From the NCBI RefSeq assembly GCF_963664965.1, contig NZ_OY761823.1:940001-1004000 (forward strand): a DNA stretch of 64,000 bases, read 5' to 3'. Positions within the stretch are counted from its first letter, which is position 1. Each line of letters begins with the position of its first letter. The translations under genes were made by a program, and so were the position numbers. Under the pieces are notes generated by a model. That model did no database searches and was not told the origin of the DNA. It saw only the letters and a program-made list of their open reading frames with translations. Positions 1-8,437 of the stretch are shown piece by piece. The DNA is from an uncultured Pseudodesulfovibrio sp. GTDB taxonomy: Bacteria; Desulfobacterota; Desulfovibrionia; Desulfovibrionales; Desulfovibrionaceae.

Positions 1-1
1 T

Positions 2-448
2 TTGCGCGCGCATCCGTGGAATTGCGCCATGGCGCAGGCGGAGCTGGCAGCGGGAAGCGCCGCGCCGCTCTGGAAATGGGAATACAAGTATGTCCTGCCC
101 ACGGACTTCCTGCGTATCGTCCAGATCGTCGGGCAGGACGGCGGCGACATAGCGGACTGGGAGATTCAGGGCGGCATCATCCTGTGCAACGAACAGGCCC
201 CCATTTACATCTCCTACGTTCGGCGCGAAACCGATCCCAAGCGGTATGACGCCCTGCTGGACGAGACGTTTTCCGCACGACTGGCCGCGACCCTCGCCTA
301 TCCGCTGACCGGGTCCACATCTCTGGCTCAGTCGTATTGGAACGTATATCAGGAAAAGCTGGCCGAGGCGCGTGGCGTCGATGCCCGTGAGGGCGTGCCG
401 GAATCCGTCACGCCCACCAACTGGCTCGGCGCGAAGATGGGCCGGTAG
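2..448 (+). CDS. phage-like tail tubular protein A-type protein (partial, 5' end outside window)
   Basis: The reading frame is open to the left edge, so only the C-terminal part (about 148 residues) is seen. The stretch WKWEYKYVLPTDFLRIV, followed by APIYISYVRRETDP, PLTGSTSLAQSYW and LAEARGVDAREG, resembles the tail tubular / gp11-like family of podovirus-type prophages, which form the tail adaptor. It is followed by a strong terminator and then by ordinary host genes, so this may be the end of a prophage or phage remnant. The recognition is from pattern memory. The true start is not visible, and the first Met-like codon in the window should not be taken as the start. Confidence 0.6.
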   Translation: MRAHPWNCAMAQAELAAGSAAPLWKWEYKYVLPTDFLRIVQIVGQDGGDIADWEIQGGIILCNEQAPIYISYVRRETDPKRYDALLDETFSARLAATLAYPLTGSTSLAQSYWNVYQEKLAEARGVDAREGVPESVTPTNWLGAKMGR

Positions 449-485
449 AAGGTGCGAACATGCCGCTGAAATGCGGTTGAAACAG

Positions 486-520
486 AAAAAGCCCTCAAGG
501 AGAATACCTTGAGGGCTTTT
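486..520 (+). terminator. Rho-independent terminator after the phage-like gene
   Basis: GCCCTCAAGG pairs perfectly with CCTTGAGGGC across a 6-nt loop, flanked by an A-run and a T-run. It can serve either strand, ending the phage-like gene from the left and the PHP gene from the right. Confidence 0.85.
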
Positions 521-543
521 GGCATTTCGATCGTTGTGCGGAG

Positions 544-1401
544 CTAGACCGGCAACCCTCTTGACCTGCGGTCTTCTTTCATCTTTTCGAGCAGTTCGTA
601 AGGGACGCGCAGGCCGCCCTTGCCTTTGCCCAGAGATATTTTCGGCTTGACCGAGCCGTGGAAGTCCGAGCCGCCGCTGGCGAGCAAGCCGAGGCGTTCC
701 GTCATTTCCTTGTAATCCTTGGTCATGGATTCGCTGTGTTCGGAATAATAGACTTCCATGCCGTCCAGTCCCATGTCCTTCAGGTCGGTGACGAGTTCTT
801 CAGTCTTCGGCATATCGAGCCCGAGCGCAAAGGGGTGTGCCAGAATGGATGTGGCTCCGATGTTGTTGAGGATATCAAGTGCCTGTTTCGGCTGGAGCTT
901 GCGTTTGGGGATGTAGGCACGTCCATTGTCGCCCAGCCAGACCTTGAAGGCTTCGTCCACGGACGAGACGACGCCGAGCGACAGCAGTTCCTGAGCGAAA
1001 TGGGGACGGCCGATGGTTCCACCGGCCCGTGCGGCCACGGCTTCATACGTGATGCTGATGCCCTGCTGGCGGAGTTTTTCGACGATTTCACGATTGCGGT
1101 TCTTGCGGCCTTCGATGACCCAGTCGAACGCCTTCTGGAGTTCTTCCGGTTCAGGGGGCAGAAAGAGCGCCACCATATGCATCCAGCCGACGCCTGCCGG
1201 GGATTCGAGGCTCAGTTCACAGCCGGGAATGACCTCGACGCCGTATTCCTTTCCGGCGGCCACGGCCTCGGCAACGCCGCCGAGTGTGTCGTGATCGGTC
1301 AGGGCAATGGCCTTCAGGCCGGTTTCAGCCGCGAGTTTTACCAACTCGGTCGGGGACAGGGTGCCGTCCGAAGCAGTGGAATGGGTATGTAAATCTATCA
1401 T
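544..1401 (-). CDS. PHP-domain metal-dependent phosphoesterase
   Basis: About 285 residues. The N-terminus MIDLHTHSTASDG carries the HxH motif of the PHP (polymerase and histidinol phosphatase) fold. Further metal ligands are in ALTDHDTLGG, IPGCELS, ILAHPFAL and SGGSDFHGS, so the site looks intact. The family includes 3',5'-nucleotide bisphosphate phosphatases and 5'-3' exoribonuclease-like enzymes (YciV/RnaAM type); the exact substrate cannot be read here. The start at 1401 was chosen because GAGG lies 6 nt upstream and translation begins just ahead of the conserved DLHTHS. A Met four codons earlier lacks a good ribosome site. Cytoplasmic, apparently monocistronic. Confidence 0.85.
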   Translation of the reverse strand: MIDLHTHSTASDGTLSPTELVKLAAETGLKAIALTDHDTLGGVAEAVAAGKEYGVEVIPGCELSLESPAGVGWMHMVALFLPPEPEELQKAFDWVIEGRKNRNREIVEKLRQQGISITYEAVAARAGGTIGRPHFAQELLSLGVVSSVDEAFKVWLGDNGRAYIPKRKLQPKQALDILNNIGATSILAHPFALGLDMPKTEELVTDLKDMGLDGMEVYYSEHSESMTKDYKEMTERLGLLASGGSDFHGSVKPKISLGKGKGGLRVPYELLEKMKEDRRSRGLPV

Positions 1402-1513
1402 GGCAAGCCTCATATTCCGGGTTTGATTTCGCGGGCGTGTCAGGTACACTGTCCGCAGAAACGTTGTTTAACAGGACAACGCATATAAGGCAAAGAGACA
1501 GTAAGGAGAAAGC

Positions 1514-1702
1514 ATGACGCTGAAAAAGGAACTCATTGATATATTGGCCTGCCCCAAGTGCAAGGGCAAGGTGGCCGTCACCCCGGGCGAAGACGGGCTG
1601 GCGTGCAGGAAATGCGGGGTGATCTATCCTGTCAGGGACGAGATTCCCATCATGCTCGTGGATCAGGCCGTGCCCGAGAAGGACTGGACCGGTTCGAAGT
1701 AG
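1514..1702 (+). CDS. Trm112 family protein (UPF0434/YcaR-like)
   Basis: A 62-residue protein with ILACPKCKGKV and LACRKCGVIYPVRDEIPIML, giving the two CxxC zinc-binding pairs and the YPVRDEIPIML tail typical of the Trm112/YcaR family. Family members are small zinc-ribbon proteins; eukaryotic and archaeal Trm112 activates methyltransferases, while the bacterial role is poorly defined. AAGGAG sits a few bases before the ATG. It is convergent with the tRNA methyltransferase gene downstream, and the two share a bidirectional terminator. Confidence 0.85.
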   Translation: MTLKKELIDILACPKCKGKVAVTPGEDGLACRKCGVIYPVRDEIPIMLVDQAVPEKDWTGSK

Positions 1703-1732
1703 TTCGTATAATTTTTTTTTGGGATGAAAATG

Positions 1733-1766
1733 AAGAGGCCCGAAGGTTGAACCTTCGGGCCTCTTT
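1733..1766. terminator. bidirectional Rho-independent terminator
   Basis: GAGGCCCGAAGG and CCTTCGGGCCTC form a perfect 12-bp stem with a short loop, with TTT on the plus side and an A-rich stretch on the other. It lies between the convergent Trm112-like gene and trmI. Confidence 0.85.
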
Positions 1767-1775
1767 CCGTAGCGT

Positions 1776-2633
1776 TTATGCGTCTGTCTCCGCAGTGTCG
1801 CCTGTCTCCGGGGTTTCTTCCGGTGCAGGTGCTTTTTCTTCCACCGGTTCCGGCTTGGGAGCGGCCTTGGGCGGTTCCATGTAGCGGGCGAACACGAGGA
1901 AGCCGGTGTGGGCCACCATGCGGTCGTCCGGACGGAGCCTGTCGGGCACGGGTTTCCAGCGGCGCACGAGAATTTCGAGCACCTCAAGGTCTGCGAACGG
2001 ACCGTCTTCAAGACCGCGCAACAGATCGGACACCTGATTGGTGGTGGGCAGCAGGAAGCCGCACATGGCACCGGGGATGACCGCGTTCGGGATGGATTCG
2101 AGATATTCCCACGGGGTACGCACGTCGAGGAACAGGGCGTCGGCACCGGAGTGCAGGAAGCCGTCCTCGATGTTCTGGTTCACCTGCTCGACGCGATGGG
2201 AAAGGCCTACGCGTTCGAGGTTCTTGCCCGCGAGCTTGAAGAAGTCGGCGCGGCGTTCGTAGGTGATGACCTTGCCCGTGTCGCCGACGAACCAGGCAAG
2301 GGCCGTGGTCAGGCCGCCAGAGCCGGTGCCGGATTCGATGACCGTGGAACCGGGGCCGATGCCCAGTTTCATCATCAGGTACCCGATTTCTTTCGGGTAC
2401 ATGATCTGGGTCTGGCGCTTCACGCCCTTGATGAGATCATGCAGCGTGGGCTTGAGAATGAGATATGGTCTGCCGAGGTGCGTATTGACATACTGGCCGA
2501 AACCGTTTTCGGCGATATCGTCCATGAGCAGCTTGCCGTCATGGGTGTGCACTTCGCCGCCTGCTTCGAGTTTGCGCAGGTAGCGTTTGCCTTTGTGACT
2601 GATGAGTAAAACGAGTTGTCCGGGATCGATCAT
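1776..2633 (-). CDS. trmI: tRNA (adenine-N1)-methyltransferase, TrmI/GCD14 family
   Basis: 285 residues. The family makes m1A58 in the T-loop of tRNA. An N-terminal beta-domain (residues 1-70) precedes a Rossmann methyltransferase domain with the SAM-binding loop VIESGTGSGGLTTALAW and the conserved lead-in KRQTQIMYPKEIGYL. ITYERRADFFKLAGKNLER and DALFLDVRTPWEYL match the motif II and motif IV regions. The last 25-30 residues form a Pro/Glu/Ala-rich tail (PKPEPVEEKAPAPEE) that is probably disordered and is not part of the core enzyme. Monocistronic, ending at the shared terminator. Confidence 0.9.
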   Translation of the reverse strand: MIDPGQLVLLISHKGKRYLRKLEAGGEVHTHDGKLLMDDIAENGFGQYVNTHLGRPYLILKPTLHDLIKGVKRQTQIMYPKEIGYLMMKLGIGPGSTVIESGTGSGGLTTALAWFVGDTGKVITYERRADFFKLAGKNLERVGLSHRVEQVNQNIEDGFLHSGADALFLDVRTPWEYLESIPNAVIPGAMCGFLLPTTNQVSDLLRGLEDGPFADLEVLEILVRRWKPVPDRLRPDDRMVAHTGFLVFARYMEPPKAAPKPEPVEEKAPAPEETPETGDTAETDA

Positions 2634-2879
2634 GTATCCGGCCTCCTAATGGAAATATGCGCCTTGCTACGGTGAGCGGGCTGTGAAGTCAAGCAAAAGC
2701 AAGATAACACAATGGCTGGCGGGCGCAATCCGGGCCTCAAGATAATCCTTGCAGGAATAATGGGCGAACTGTACCAATACACACGCATGGTTCTTGACAT
2801 GTGAGCTCCAGTCCTTAATAACCTCGTAAGATATTTTGATTCCGGCGCGAAGAATGCCGGACACGGGGATTTTTCACAC

Positions 2880-3833
2880 ATGGCATACAAATACGTTTTC
2901 GGTCCCGTAATGAGCGGGAGGCTTGGAAGATCACTCGGTCTCGACCTGCTTGGCGGGCGCATCTGTTCCATGGACTGCGTCTACTGCGAAGTGGGCGCGA
3001 CCCGGAACCTGACCCTTGAGCGGAAACCGTATGTCCCTGCCTCGGATATCCTCGACGAACTGGCCGCATGGAAGGCGGAAGGACTGGGCGACGTCGACAT
3101 GGTCACTCTGGGCGGGCTCGGTGAGCCGTGTCTCAACTCGGAGATGGCGGATGTCATCACCGGAGCGCGGAAACTGTTTCCCGACACGGACATCGCCGTG
3201 CTGACCAATGCCAGCCTCATGCCTGATGAGGCGGTGCGGCGGGAACTCGCGCTGGCGGACGTTGTGCTGCCCAGTCTGGATTCATTGGTGGACGAAGAGT
3301 TCGTCCGTGTGAACCGTCCCTGTGAAGGACTGACCCCGACGGCGGTTGCCGAAGGGCTTCTTGAATTTCGAAAGATTTTCAAGGGAAAGATATTTTTGGA
3401 AATTTTGCTTGCCGAAGGAATTAATGACACAGACGAGAACCTCGGCAGGCTCAAGGATTTTTGCAAGCGTCTTGCTCCCGACCGGGTGGATGTGGTCACA
3501 CTGACCCGTCCCGGAACGGTCAAGGGAGTCCACTCCGTGGAAGGAGAGGTCTTAAGACGCTGGCGCATGGCGATTGAGAGCGGCACCGGCCGCTCTGAAG
3601 AGCGGAAGGTCGCGGTAAAGGTGGACATGGATATTGAGCGGGCGACCGCATTTGTCCAGGCATCGCTTGCCCGCAGGCCTCAAACCGTTCTACAGTTGGC
3701 TCAGGCCCTGAATGCGGACACGGAAACGGTCCGTCAGGCTGTGGAAGCTCTGGAAAAACAGGGCGACATCATCGCGCGGGACGACCGCGGCGAGACGTAT
3801 TACCACGGATCGGGGCATGTCATTGAAGAATAA
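2880..3833 (+). CDS. radical SAM protein with C-terminal winged-helix region
   Basis: 317 residues. ICSMDCVYCEVG supplies the CxxxCxxC cluster motif of radical SAM enzymes, followed by TLGGLGEPCLN (the GGE-like SAM-binding segment) and VLTNASLM. The last 70 residues (ARRPQTVLQLAQALNADTETVRQAVEALEKQGDI) look like a winged-helix DNA- or RNA-binding module. The architecture matches a group of uncharacterised radical SAM proteins widespread in anaerobes; no substrate is known to me. The ATG at 2880 is preceded by GGGGA. It lies 53 nt ahead of the RNase E/G gene on the same strand, so the two may be co-transcribed. Confidence 0.8.
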   Translation: MAYKYVFGPVMSGRLGRSLGLDLLGGRICSMDCVYCEVGATRNLTLERKPYVPASDILDELAAWKAEGLGDVDMVTLGGLGEPCLNSEMADVITGARKLFPDTDIAVLTNASLMPDEAVRRELALADVVLPSLDSLVDEEFVRVNRPCEGLTPTAVAEGLLEFRKIFKGKIFLEILLAEGINDTDENLGRLKDFCKRLAPDRVDVVTLTRPGTVKGVHSVEGEVLRRWRMAIESGTGRSEERKVAVKVDMDIERATAFVQASLARRPQTVLQLAQALNADTETVRQAVEALEKQGDIIARDDRGETYYHGSGHVIEE

Positions 3834-3886
3834 ACAGTAGGCCGACGCCATGGCATATTACACAATTTTCTCGTCACGAGGTTTTC

Positions 3887-5356
3887 ATGACCAACAAGAA
3901 GAAACGGCAGAAGATGTTCATCTCCGTCCTGCCGGGAGAACAGGTTGAAGTTGTCATAGCCGAAGAGGGCAAGGTCAACGAGTATTACGTTGAGATGGTC
4001 CATCAGGCCAAGACCAAAGGCAACATTTACAAAGGGTATATCCACAACATCGACAACGGGTTGCAGGCCGCGTTCATCAATTACGGAGCCGAGAGAAACG
4101 GTTTCCTCCAGATCGACGAGGTCCACCCGGAATACTACATGGGCAGTCCGGCCACCAAAAAGGGCCAGCGTTATCCGCTCATGCAGAAGGTGCTCAAGCC
4201 GGGGCAGGAAGTGCTCGTGCAGGTGGTCAAGGAACCCACCGGCAAGAAAGGCGCGTTCCTGACGTCCTACCTTTCCCTGCCCGGACGCAGCTTTGTCTAC
4301 ACCGTGGGCCGCAGCCAGATGGGCGTGTCCCGCAAAATCGAGAATGAAAAGGAACGTCTGCGCCTGAAAAAGACGCTCGAATCCTTTGAAACCACCGAAG
4401 GCGTGGGACTCATCGCCCGTACCGCCGCCGTGGGCCAGTCCAAGGCCGCGCTTGGCCGCGACTACAAATATCTCAACCGTCTCTGGACCGATATCCGCGC
4501 CAATGCCCAGAAGGAAAAGGCTCCGGCCATCGTGTATCAGGAACTCGGTCTGGCCGCTCGTGCCGTGCGCGATTACCTGACCAGCGACGTCACCGAAGTG
4601 TGGGTGGATGACAAGGAGACCTTTGACCAGATCCGTCAGTTCGTGAAGCTCGCCTTCCCGCGCAAGAACAATCTCGTCAAGGTCCACGAAGATCCGGACC
4701 TGAGCCTTCTGGAGCGGTTCAACCTTGTCAAGCAGGTGCAGGAAATCTATTCCCGCGAGGCCTCCATGCCTTCCGGCGGCCGACTCGTCTTCGACGCCAC
4801 CGAGGCCCTGACCGCCGTTGACATCAACTCCGGCAAGATCGGAGGGGAACGCAATTTCCAGAAGATGGCCCTCAAGACCAATGCGGAGGCCGCGCGCGAG
4901 ATCGCCCGCCAGCTCCGCCTGCGCGATATCGGTGGCCAGGTGGTCATCGACTTCATCGAGATGAAGAACCCCAAGGACTGCCGCGAGGTCGAAAAGATCA
5001 TGCGTGCGGAACTCAAGAACGATCGCGCCCGTACCGATGTCAGCCGCATCTCTTCCTTCGGCCTTATGGAGCTCGTTCGCCAGCGGCTCGGTTCATCCGC
5101 CATCGCCATTTCCACGGAACCCTGTCCCTGCTGCAAAGGAACCGGCATCCGCCGCAATATGGAATGGCAGGCTTTGCAGGCGCTCAAGGAAATTCATCGC
5201 GAGCTTCGCAAATCCGGCACGTCCGAGGTCGAGCATACCTGCGAGGAAGAGCTTGCCATTTATCTGCTCAACAACAAGCGCGGGGTCATCCTCGATCTGG
5301 AAGAGCGTTACGGCAAGAAGGTCACCGTGGACATCGATTACGAGTACGAGGATTAG
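3887..5356 (+). CDS. ribonuclease E/G family endoribonuclease
   Basis: 489 residues, the length of RNase G-type enzymes without the long RNase E scaffold tail. An S1 RNA-binding domain spans about residues 38-125 (GNIYKGYIHNIDNGLQAAFI). The catalytic metal-binding aspartates are visible in VDINSGK (D312) and VVIDFIEM (D355). The zinc-link motif CPCC at 413-416 (CxxC, as in RNase E) would hold dimers together. Family members make single-strand endonucleolytic cuts in mRNA decay and 5S/16S rRNA processing. GAGG lies 5 nt before the ATG. Confidence 0.92.
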   Translation: MTNKKKRQKMFISVLPGEQVEVVIAEEGKVNEYYVEMVHQAKTKGNIYKGYIHNIDNGLQAAFINYGAERNGFLQIDEVHPEYYMGSPATKKGQRYPLMQKVLKPGQEVLVQVVKEPTGKKGAFLTSYLSLPGRSFVYTVGRSQMGVSRKIENEKERLRLKKTLESFETTEGVGLIARTAAVGQSKAALGRDYKYLNRLWTDIRANAQKEKAPAIVYQELGLAARAVRDYLTSDVTEVWVDDKETFDQIRQFVKLAFPRKNNLVKVHEDPDLSLLERFNLVKQVQEIYSREASMPSGGRLVFDATEALTAVDINSGKIGGERNFQKMALKTNAEAAREIARQLRLRDIGGQVVIDFIEMKNPKDCREVEKIMRAELKNDRARTDVSRISSFGLMELVRQRLGSSAIAISTEPCPCCKGTGIRRNMEWQALQALKEIHRELRKSGTSEVEHTCEEELAIYLLNNKRGVILDLEERYGKKVTVDIDYEYED

Positions 5357-5405
5357 TCTACTCTGTATAATGGCTTTGGGGCGAGTTGTTCCGTAAGGTG
5401 AGGGC

Positions 5406-6164
5406 ATGGATTTACTGAAGCGCCTGCTTTTTGTCCTTGTGGGCTTTCACCTCCTATGTCCTCCGATTGGGGAGGCCTGGGCCGATGGGTTGCGCCTTTG
5501 TGCCGAGGATTGGCCGCCATACGAGTATTACGTCGAAGAAAAGCCGAAGGGGCTGTCTTACGAAGTCCTCAGCTCCGTTCTTCGCCGGATGGGAGAGCCT
5601 GTAGCCGAGAACGTCAATGTGTCGTGGCTTCGTGGTCTGGAGGCGATACAGGAAGGCTCGATGGATATCCTCTACAGTGCGCTCAGGACGCCTGAGCGTG
5701 AGGTGTATGCGTATTATCCGTCCGAACCGTTGGCCGTGTCGTCATGGGTGTTTTTTTCGTCCTCGTTCGATAAAAAGGACAGCTATGCCGATTGGCCGGA
5801 TTTCAAGGGAAAGACCGTTGGCATAGTCGACGGCTATGACTATCCCGATAGTTTTCTGAAACGTGTTCGCAAGGAAGGGCGGCTGGAAAAGCGGGTTTTG
5901 TCTATTGACAATATCAGGATGCTCGGCAGCGGCCGGATTGATTATGCCGTGGAGGAGTTGCGTGTGGGCAACCGGCTTGTGAGACGCCTCGGTATGCAGG
6001 GGAAAGTTTTTCCTCTCCTGAAGGTGGTTCTTGCGAGGCGTCCGGTGTTCGCCATGTTCAGCAAGAAAACGGTCTCCGAGGATTTTGTTCGTCGTTTTTC
6101 CGATGAGCTGGTTCGTTTCAAGCAGACGCCGGAGTATCAGGAAATCCTTTCAAAGTACCGGTAG
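5406..6164 (+). CDS. periplasmic substrate-binding protein, family 3 (SBP_bac_3) type
   Basis: 252 residues with a clear signal peptide (residues 1-26, ending near GEAWA). The mature protein starts LRLCAEDWPPYEYY and continues GLSYEVLSSVLRRMG and GSMDILYSALRTPER, the usual pattern of amino-acid-type solute-binding proteins. KGKTVGIVDGYDYP opens the second lobe. No permease or ATPase gene is adjacent, so it may be a stand-alone receptor or partner of a distant transporter. The ligand cannot be predicted. Confidence 0.8.
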   Translation: MDLLKRLLFVLVGFHLLCPPIGEAWADGLRLCAEDWPPYEYYVEEKPKGLSYEVLSSVLRRMGEPVAENVNVSWLRGLEAIQEGSMDILYSALRTPEREVYAYYPSEPLAVSSWVFFSSSFDKKDSYADWPDFKGKTVGIVDGYDYPDSFLKRVRKEGRLEKRVLSIDNIRMLGSGRIDYAVEELRVGNRLVRRLGMQGKVFPLLKVVLARRPVFAMFSKKTVSEDFVRRFSDELVRFKQTPEYQEILSKYR

Positions 6165-6237
6165 GCGCTCCATGCTTTACAAATCGTTCCCTATTGCTCA
6201 CACTGGCGGCCCCGGAAACCTCCGGGCGGAGTGAATC

Positions 6238-6780
6238 ATGAAACGCCTTCTTTTGCATATCTGCTGCGGTCCGTGTTCCATCACGACCGTCAAGACGCTG
6301 CTCGATCAGGGCATCGAGGTCACCGGACTATTCTACAATCCGAACATCCATCCCTTGACCGAGTATGCCAAGCGGCGTGACGGGTGCCTTGAGGTCGCGG
6401 AAAAACTCGGCTTCAACGTCATCGTCAAGGACAATGAGTACAAGCCGCAGCAGTGGTTTCGCGACGTGGCTTTTCGTGAGGACAACCGCTGCTTCCACTG
6501 TTACCAGAACCGCATGGAGCGGACGGCCCAGATAGCCAAAAAGGGCGGGTTCGACCTGTTCACCACCACGCTGCTGTATTCCAAATACCAGAAGCACGCG
6601 GATATCGCGTCGTTGGGGCGTGACCTGCAATCCGAAAAGACGCGTTTTCATTACCACGACTTCCGTGAGGGGTGGAAAGACGGCATTGATATTTCCAAGG
6701 AATGGGGCATCTACCGGCAGCAGTACTGCGGGTGCCTGTACAGCGAGAACGAACGCTACCAGCGCGAGTTGGAGAAATAG
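6238..6780 (+). CDS. queH: epoxyqueuosine reductase QueH
   Basis: 180 residues, the QueH (formerly DUF208) family, which reduces epoxyqueuosine to queuosine in tRNA. The defining cysteines are present: HICCGPCSI near the N-terminus (C9, C10, C13), RCFHCYQNRM in the middle, and QYCGCLYS near the C-terminus, which together bind the metal centres. FYNPNIHPLTEYAKR is also typical. QueH is unrelated to cobalamin-dependent QueG and is common in anaerobes. It is followed after 3 nt by a small membrane protein gene, suggesting an operon through hemW. Confidence 0.92.
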   Translation: MKRLLLHICCGPCSITTVKTLLDQGIEVTGLFYNPNIHPLTEYAKRRDGCLEVAEKLGFNVIVKDNEYKPQQWFRDVAFREDNRCFHCYQNRMERTAQIAKKGGFDLFTTTLLYSKYQKHADIASLGRDLQSEKTRFHYHDFREGWKDGIDISKEWGIYRQQYCGCLYSENERYQRELEK

Positions 6781-6783
6781 ATC

Positions 6784-7158
6784 ATGAGTGATCTGCGTTT
6801 CCTGCACTGGCTTCTCGATAGGCGGGTCATTCTTGTGGGCTTCGTGGTCATCACGGCATGCAACACGCTGGCATCCTTTGGGGCAGACGTTCCTGCCGAG
6901 ACTCTGGCGGTCAACATCTTTGCCGTACCCGTTTACGGTGCTCTCGCATGGTATACTTACAAGCGGCAGCCTGTGGCGACATGGATGCTCATTGTCGTGC
7001 TCATCCTGAACGGTTCGGGCTACCTCTATGACGGGCTGACCAATCTCATCGCCCTTCAGGACGGCTCGATCGTCGCCAATCTGCTGCGCGTCGTCGCCGG
7101 AATGTTCCTTTCATGGGGCATGCTCGTCATCTATCAGGAACGGCGCGAGCAGGATTAG
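6784..7158 (+). CDS. small integral membrane protein of unknown function
   Basis: 124 residues. Four hydrophobic stretches are visible (around residues 13-33, 40-57, 64-84 and 94-116), with a basic first loop (YKRQPV) and a charged C-terminus (QERREQD). No recognised domain. It is packed between queH (3-nt gap) and hemW (2-nt gap), so it is probably co-expressed, but nothing in the sequence ties it to tRNA or haem metabolism. Confidence 0.7.
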   Translation: MSDLRFLHWLLDRRVILVGFVVITACNTLASFGADVPAETLAVNIFAVPVYGALAWYTYKRQPVATWMLIVVLILNGSGYLYDGLTNLIALQDGSIVANLLRVVAGMFLSWGMLVIYQERREQD

Positions 7159-7160
7159 GC

Positions 7161-8396
7161 ATGGGCAGAATTTACGGCGAGGACGTTCCGGTCACGCCCG
7201 CTTTCCCTGCCGCGGCGGGCGGCAAGGCGGTCAAGGCGGTGAAAGACGGTGGCAAGGGGTTGCTTCTCTACATTCACGTACCGTTTTGCAAATCCCGCTG
7301 TCATTACTGTAATTTCCATTCGCAGGCGTTCAATCAGGTCACCTTTGCCTGGTATCACAAACTGCTGCTCTCCGAGATCGAGCTGTGGGGCAAGCGCCTC
7401 AAGAAGCCGATGCTCAGGACCATCTATTTCGGCGGCGGGACCCCGAGCCTCATTCCGTTGCAGCAACTCGACCAGATCATGAAGGCGCTGGGCAAACACT
7501 TCGAGTTTTCCCCGGCCATGGAGGTCACCCTCGAAGCCAATCCTGATTCGGCTCAGGACGTCAGCTATTTTCGCGCCCTGCTTTCCATGGGCATCAACCG
7601 TCTTTCGCTGGGCATGCAGTCCCTGAACGATCTGGAACTGCACGCCATGGGGCGTCCGCATTCCGCCGCCATGACCTTTGCCGCATATGACGCGGCCCGA
7701 CAGGCTGGTTTCGGCAACATCGGCGTGGATCTCATCTGGGGGCTGCCCGGTCAGCGGCTCAAGACGTGGATCGATCAGTTGCAGACCGTGGCCGACATGC
7801 GACCGGAGCATATTTCCGCCTATAACCTCACGGTGGAGCCGGGGACCGTCATGGCGAAGATGCTTGACGAAGATGGTGATTTCAACGTTCCCTCCGAACA
7901 GGAGCAGGGCCGCATGTTCATCTATGGAGCCGAATACCTCGAATCCGTTGGCTACATGCATTACGAAGTGTCCAACTTCGCGCGCATGGGGTTCATGTCG
8001 GTTCATAATTCCGGCTACTGGGACGGTTCGGATTACCTCGGCCTCGGGCCGTCAGCCGTTTCAACCATCGGCCGCCGCCGTTTCAACAATCCCCGTTACA
8101 TGGACGAATACGACGCCTATGTCCGGGGCGGTCTCGTGGGCAACGATCATGAGGAATTGACCGACAACGATCTGCTCAAGGAAATGGTCATGCTCTCCCT
8201 GCGTACCTCCCGCGGTCTCGACCTGAAGGATTTCAGGAAACGCACCGGGTTCGATCTCGTCAAACGCAAGGAACAGCTCATCAGCGCCCTGCACCGGGAA
8301 AACCTCATTCGCATCAGCCACGGCTTTCTGCGGCTCACCAAAAACGGCATGCTCGTGTCGAACGTCATCATCAGGCGGCTGGCGTTCGAGGATTAG
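7161..8396 (+). CDS. hemW: HemW-like radical SAM protein (coproporphyrinogen oxidase-like)
   Basis: 411 residues. CKSRCHYC (C43, C47, C50) is the CxxxCxxC motif with the fourth cysteine replaced as in HemW, followed by TIYFGGGTPSLIP and EANPDS. The C-terminal HemN_C region ends with FLRLTKNGMLVSNVI. HemW proteins are haem chaperones rather than true HemN oxidases; a true HemN normally carries CxxxCxxCxC, which is absent here. The ATG at 7161 begins just after the preceding stop; an upstream in-frame Met at 7113 would overlap the previous gene and was not chosen. Confidence 0.85.
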   Translation: MGRIYGEDVPVTPAFPAAAGGKAVKAVKDGGKGLLLYIHVPFCKSRCHYCNFHSQAFNQVTFAWYHKLLLSEIELWGKRLKKPMLRTIYFGGGTPSLIPLQQLDQIMKALGKHFEFSPAMEVTLEANPDSAQDVSYFRALLSMGINRLSLGMQSLNDLELHAMGRPHSAAMTFAAYDAARQAGFGNIGVDLIWGLPGQRLKTWIDQLQTVADMRPEHISAYNLTVEPGTVMAKMLDEDGDFNVPSEQEQGRMFIYGAEYLESVGYMHYEVSNFARMGFMSVHNSGYWDGSDYLGLGPSAVSTIGRRRFNNPRYMDEYDAYVRGGLVGNDHEELTDNDLLKEMVMLSLRTSRGLDLKDFRKRTGFDLVKRKEQLISALHRENLIRISHGFLRLTKNGMLVSNVIIRRLAFED

Positions 8397-8437
8397 GGCT
8401 TTTGCCTTGTAAAATTGGTTTCTAGCAGGCTGTTTCT

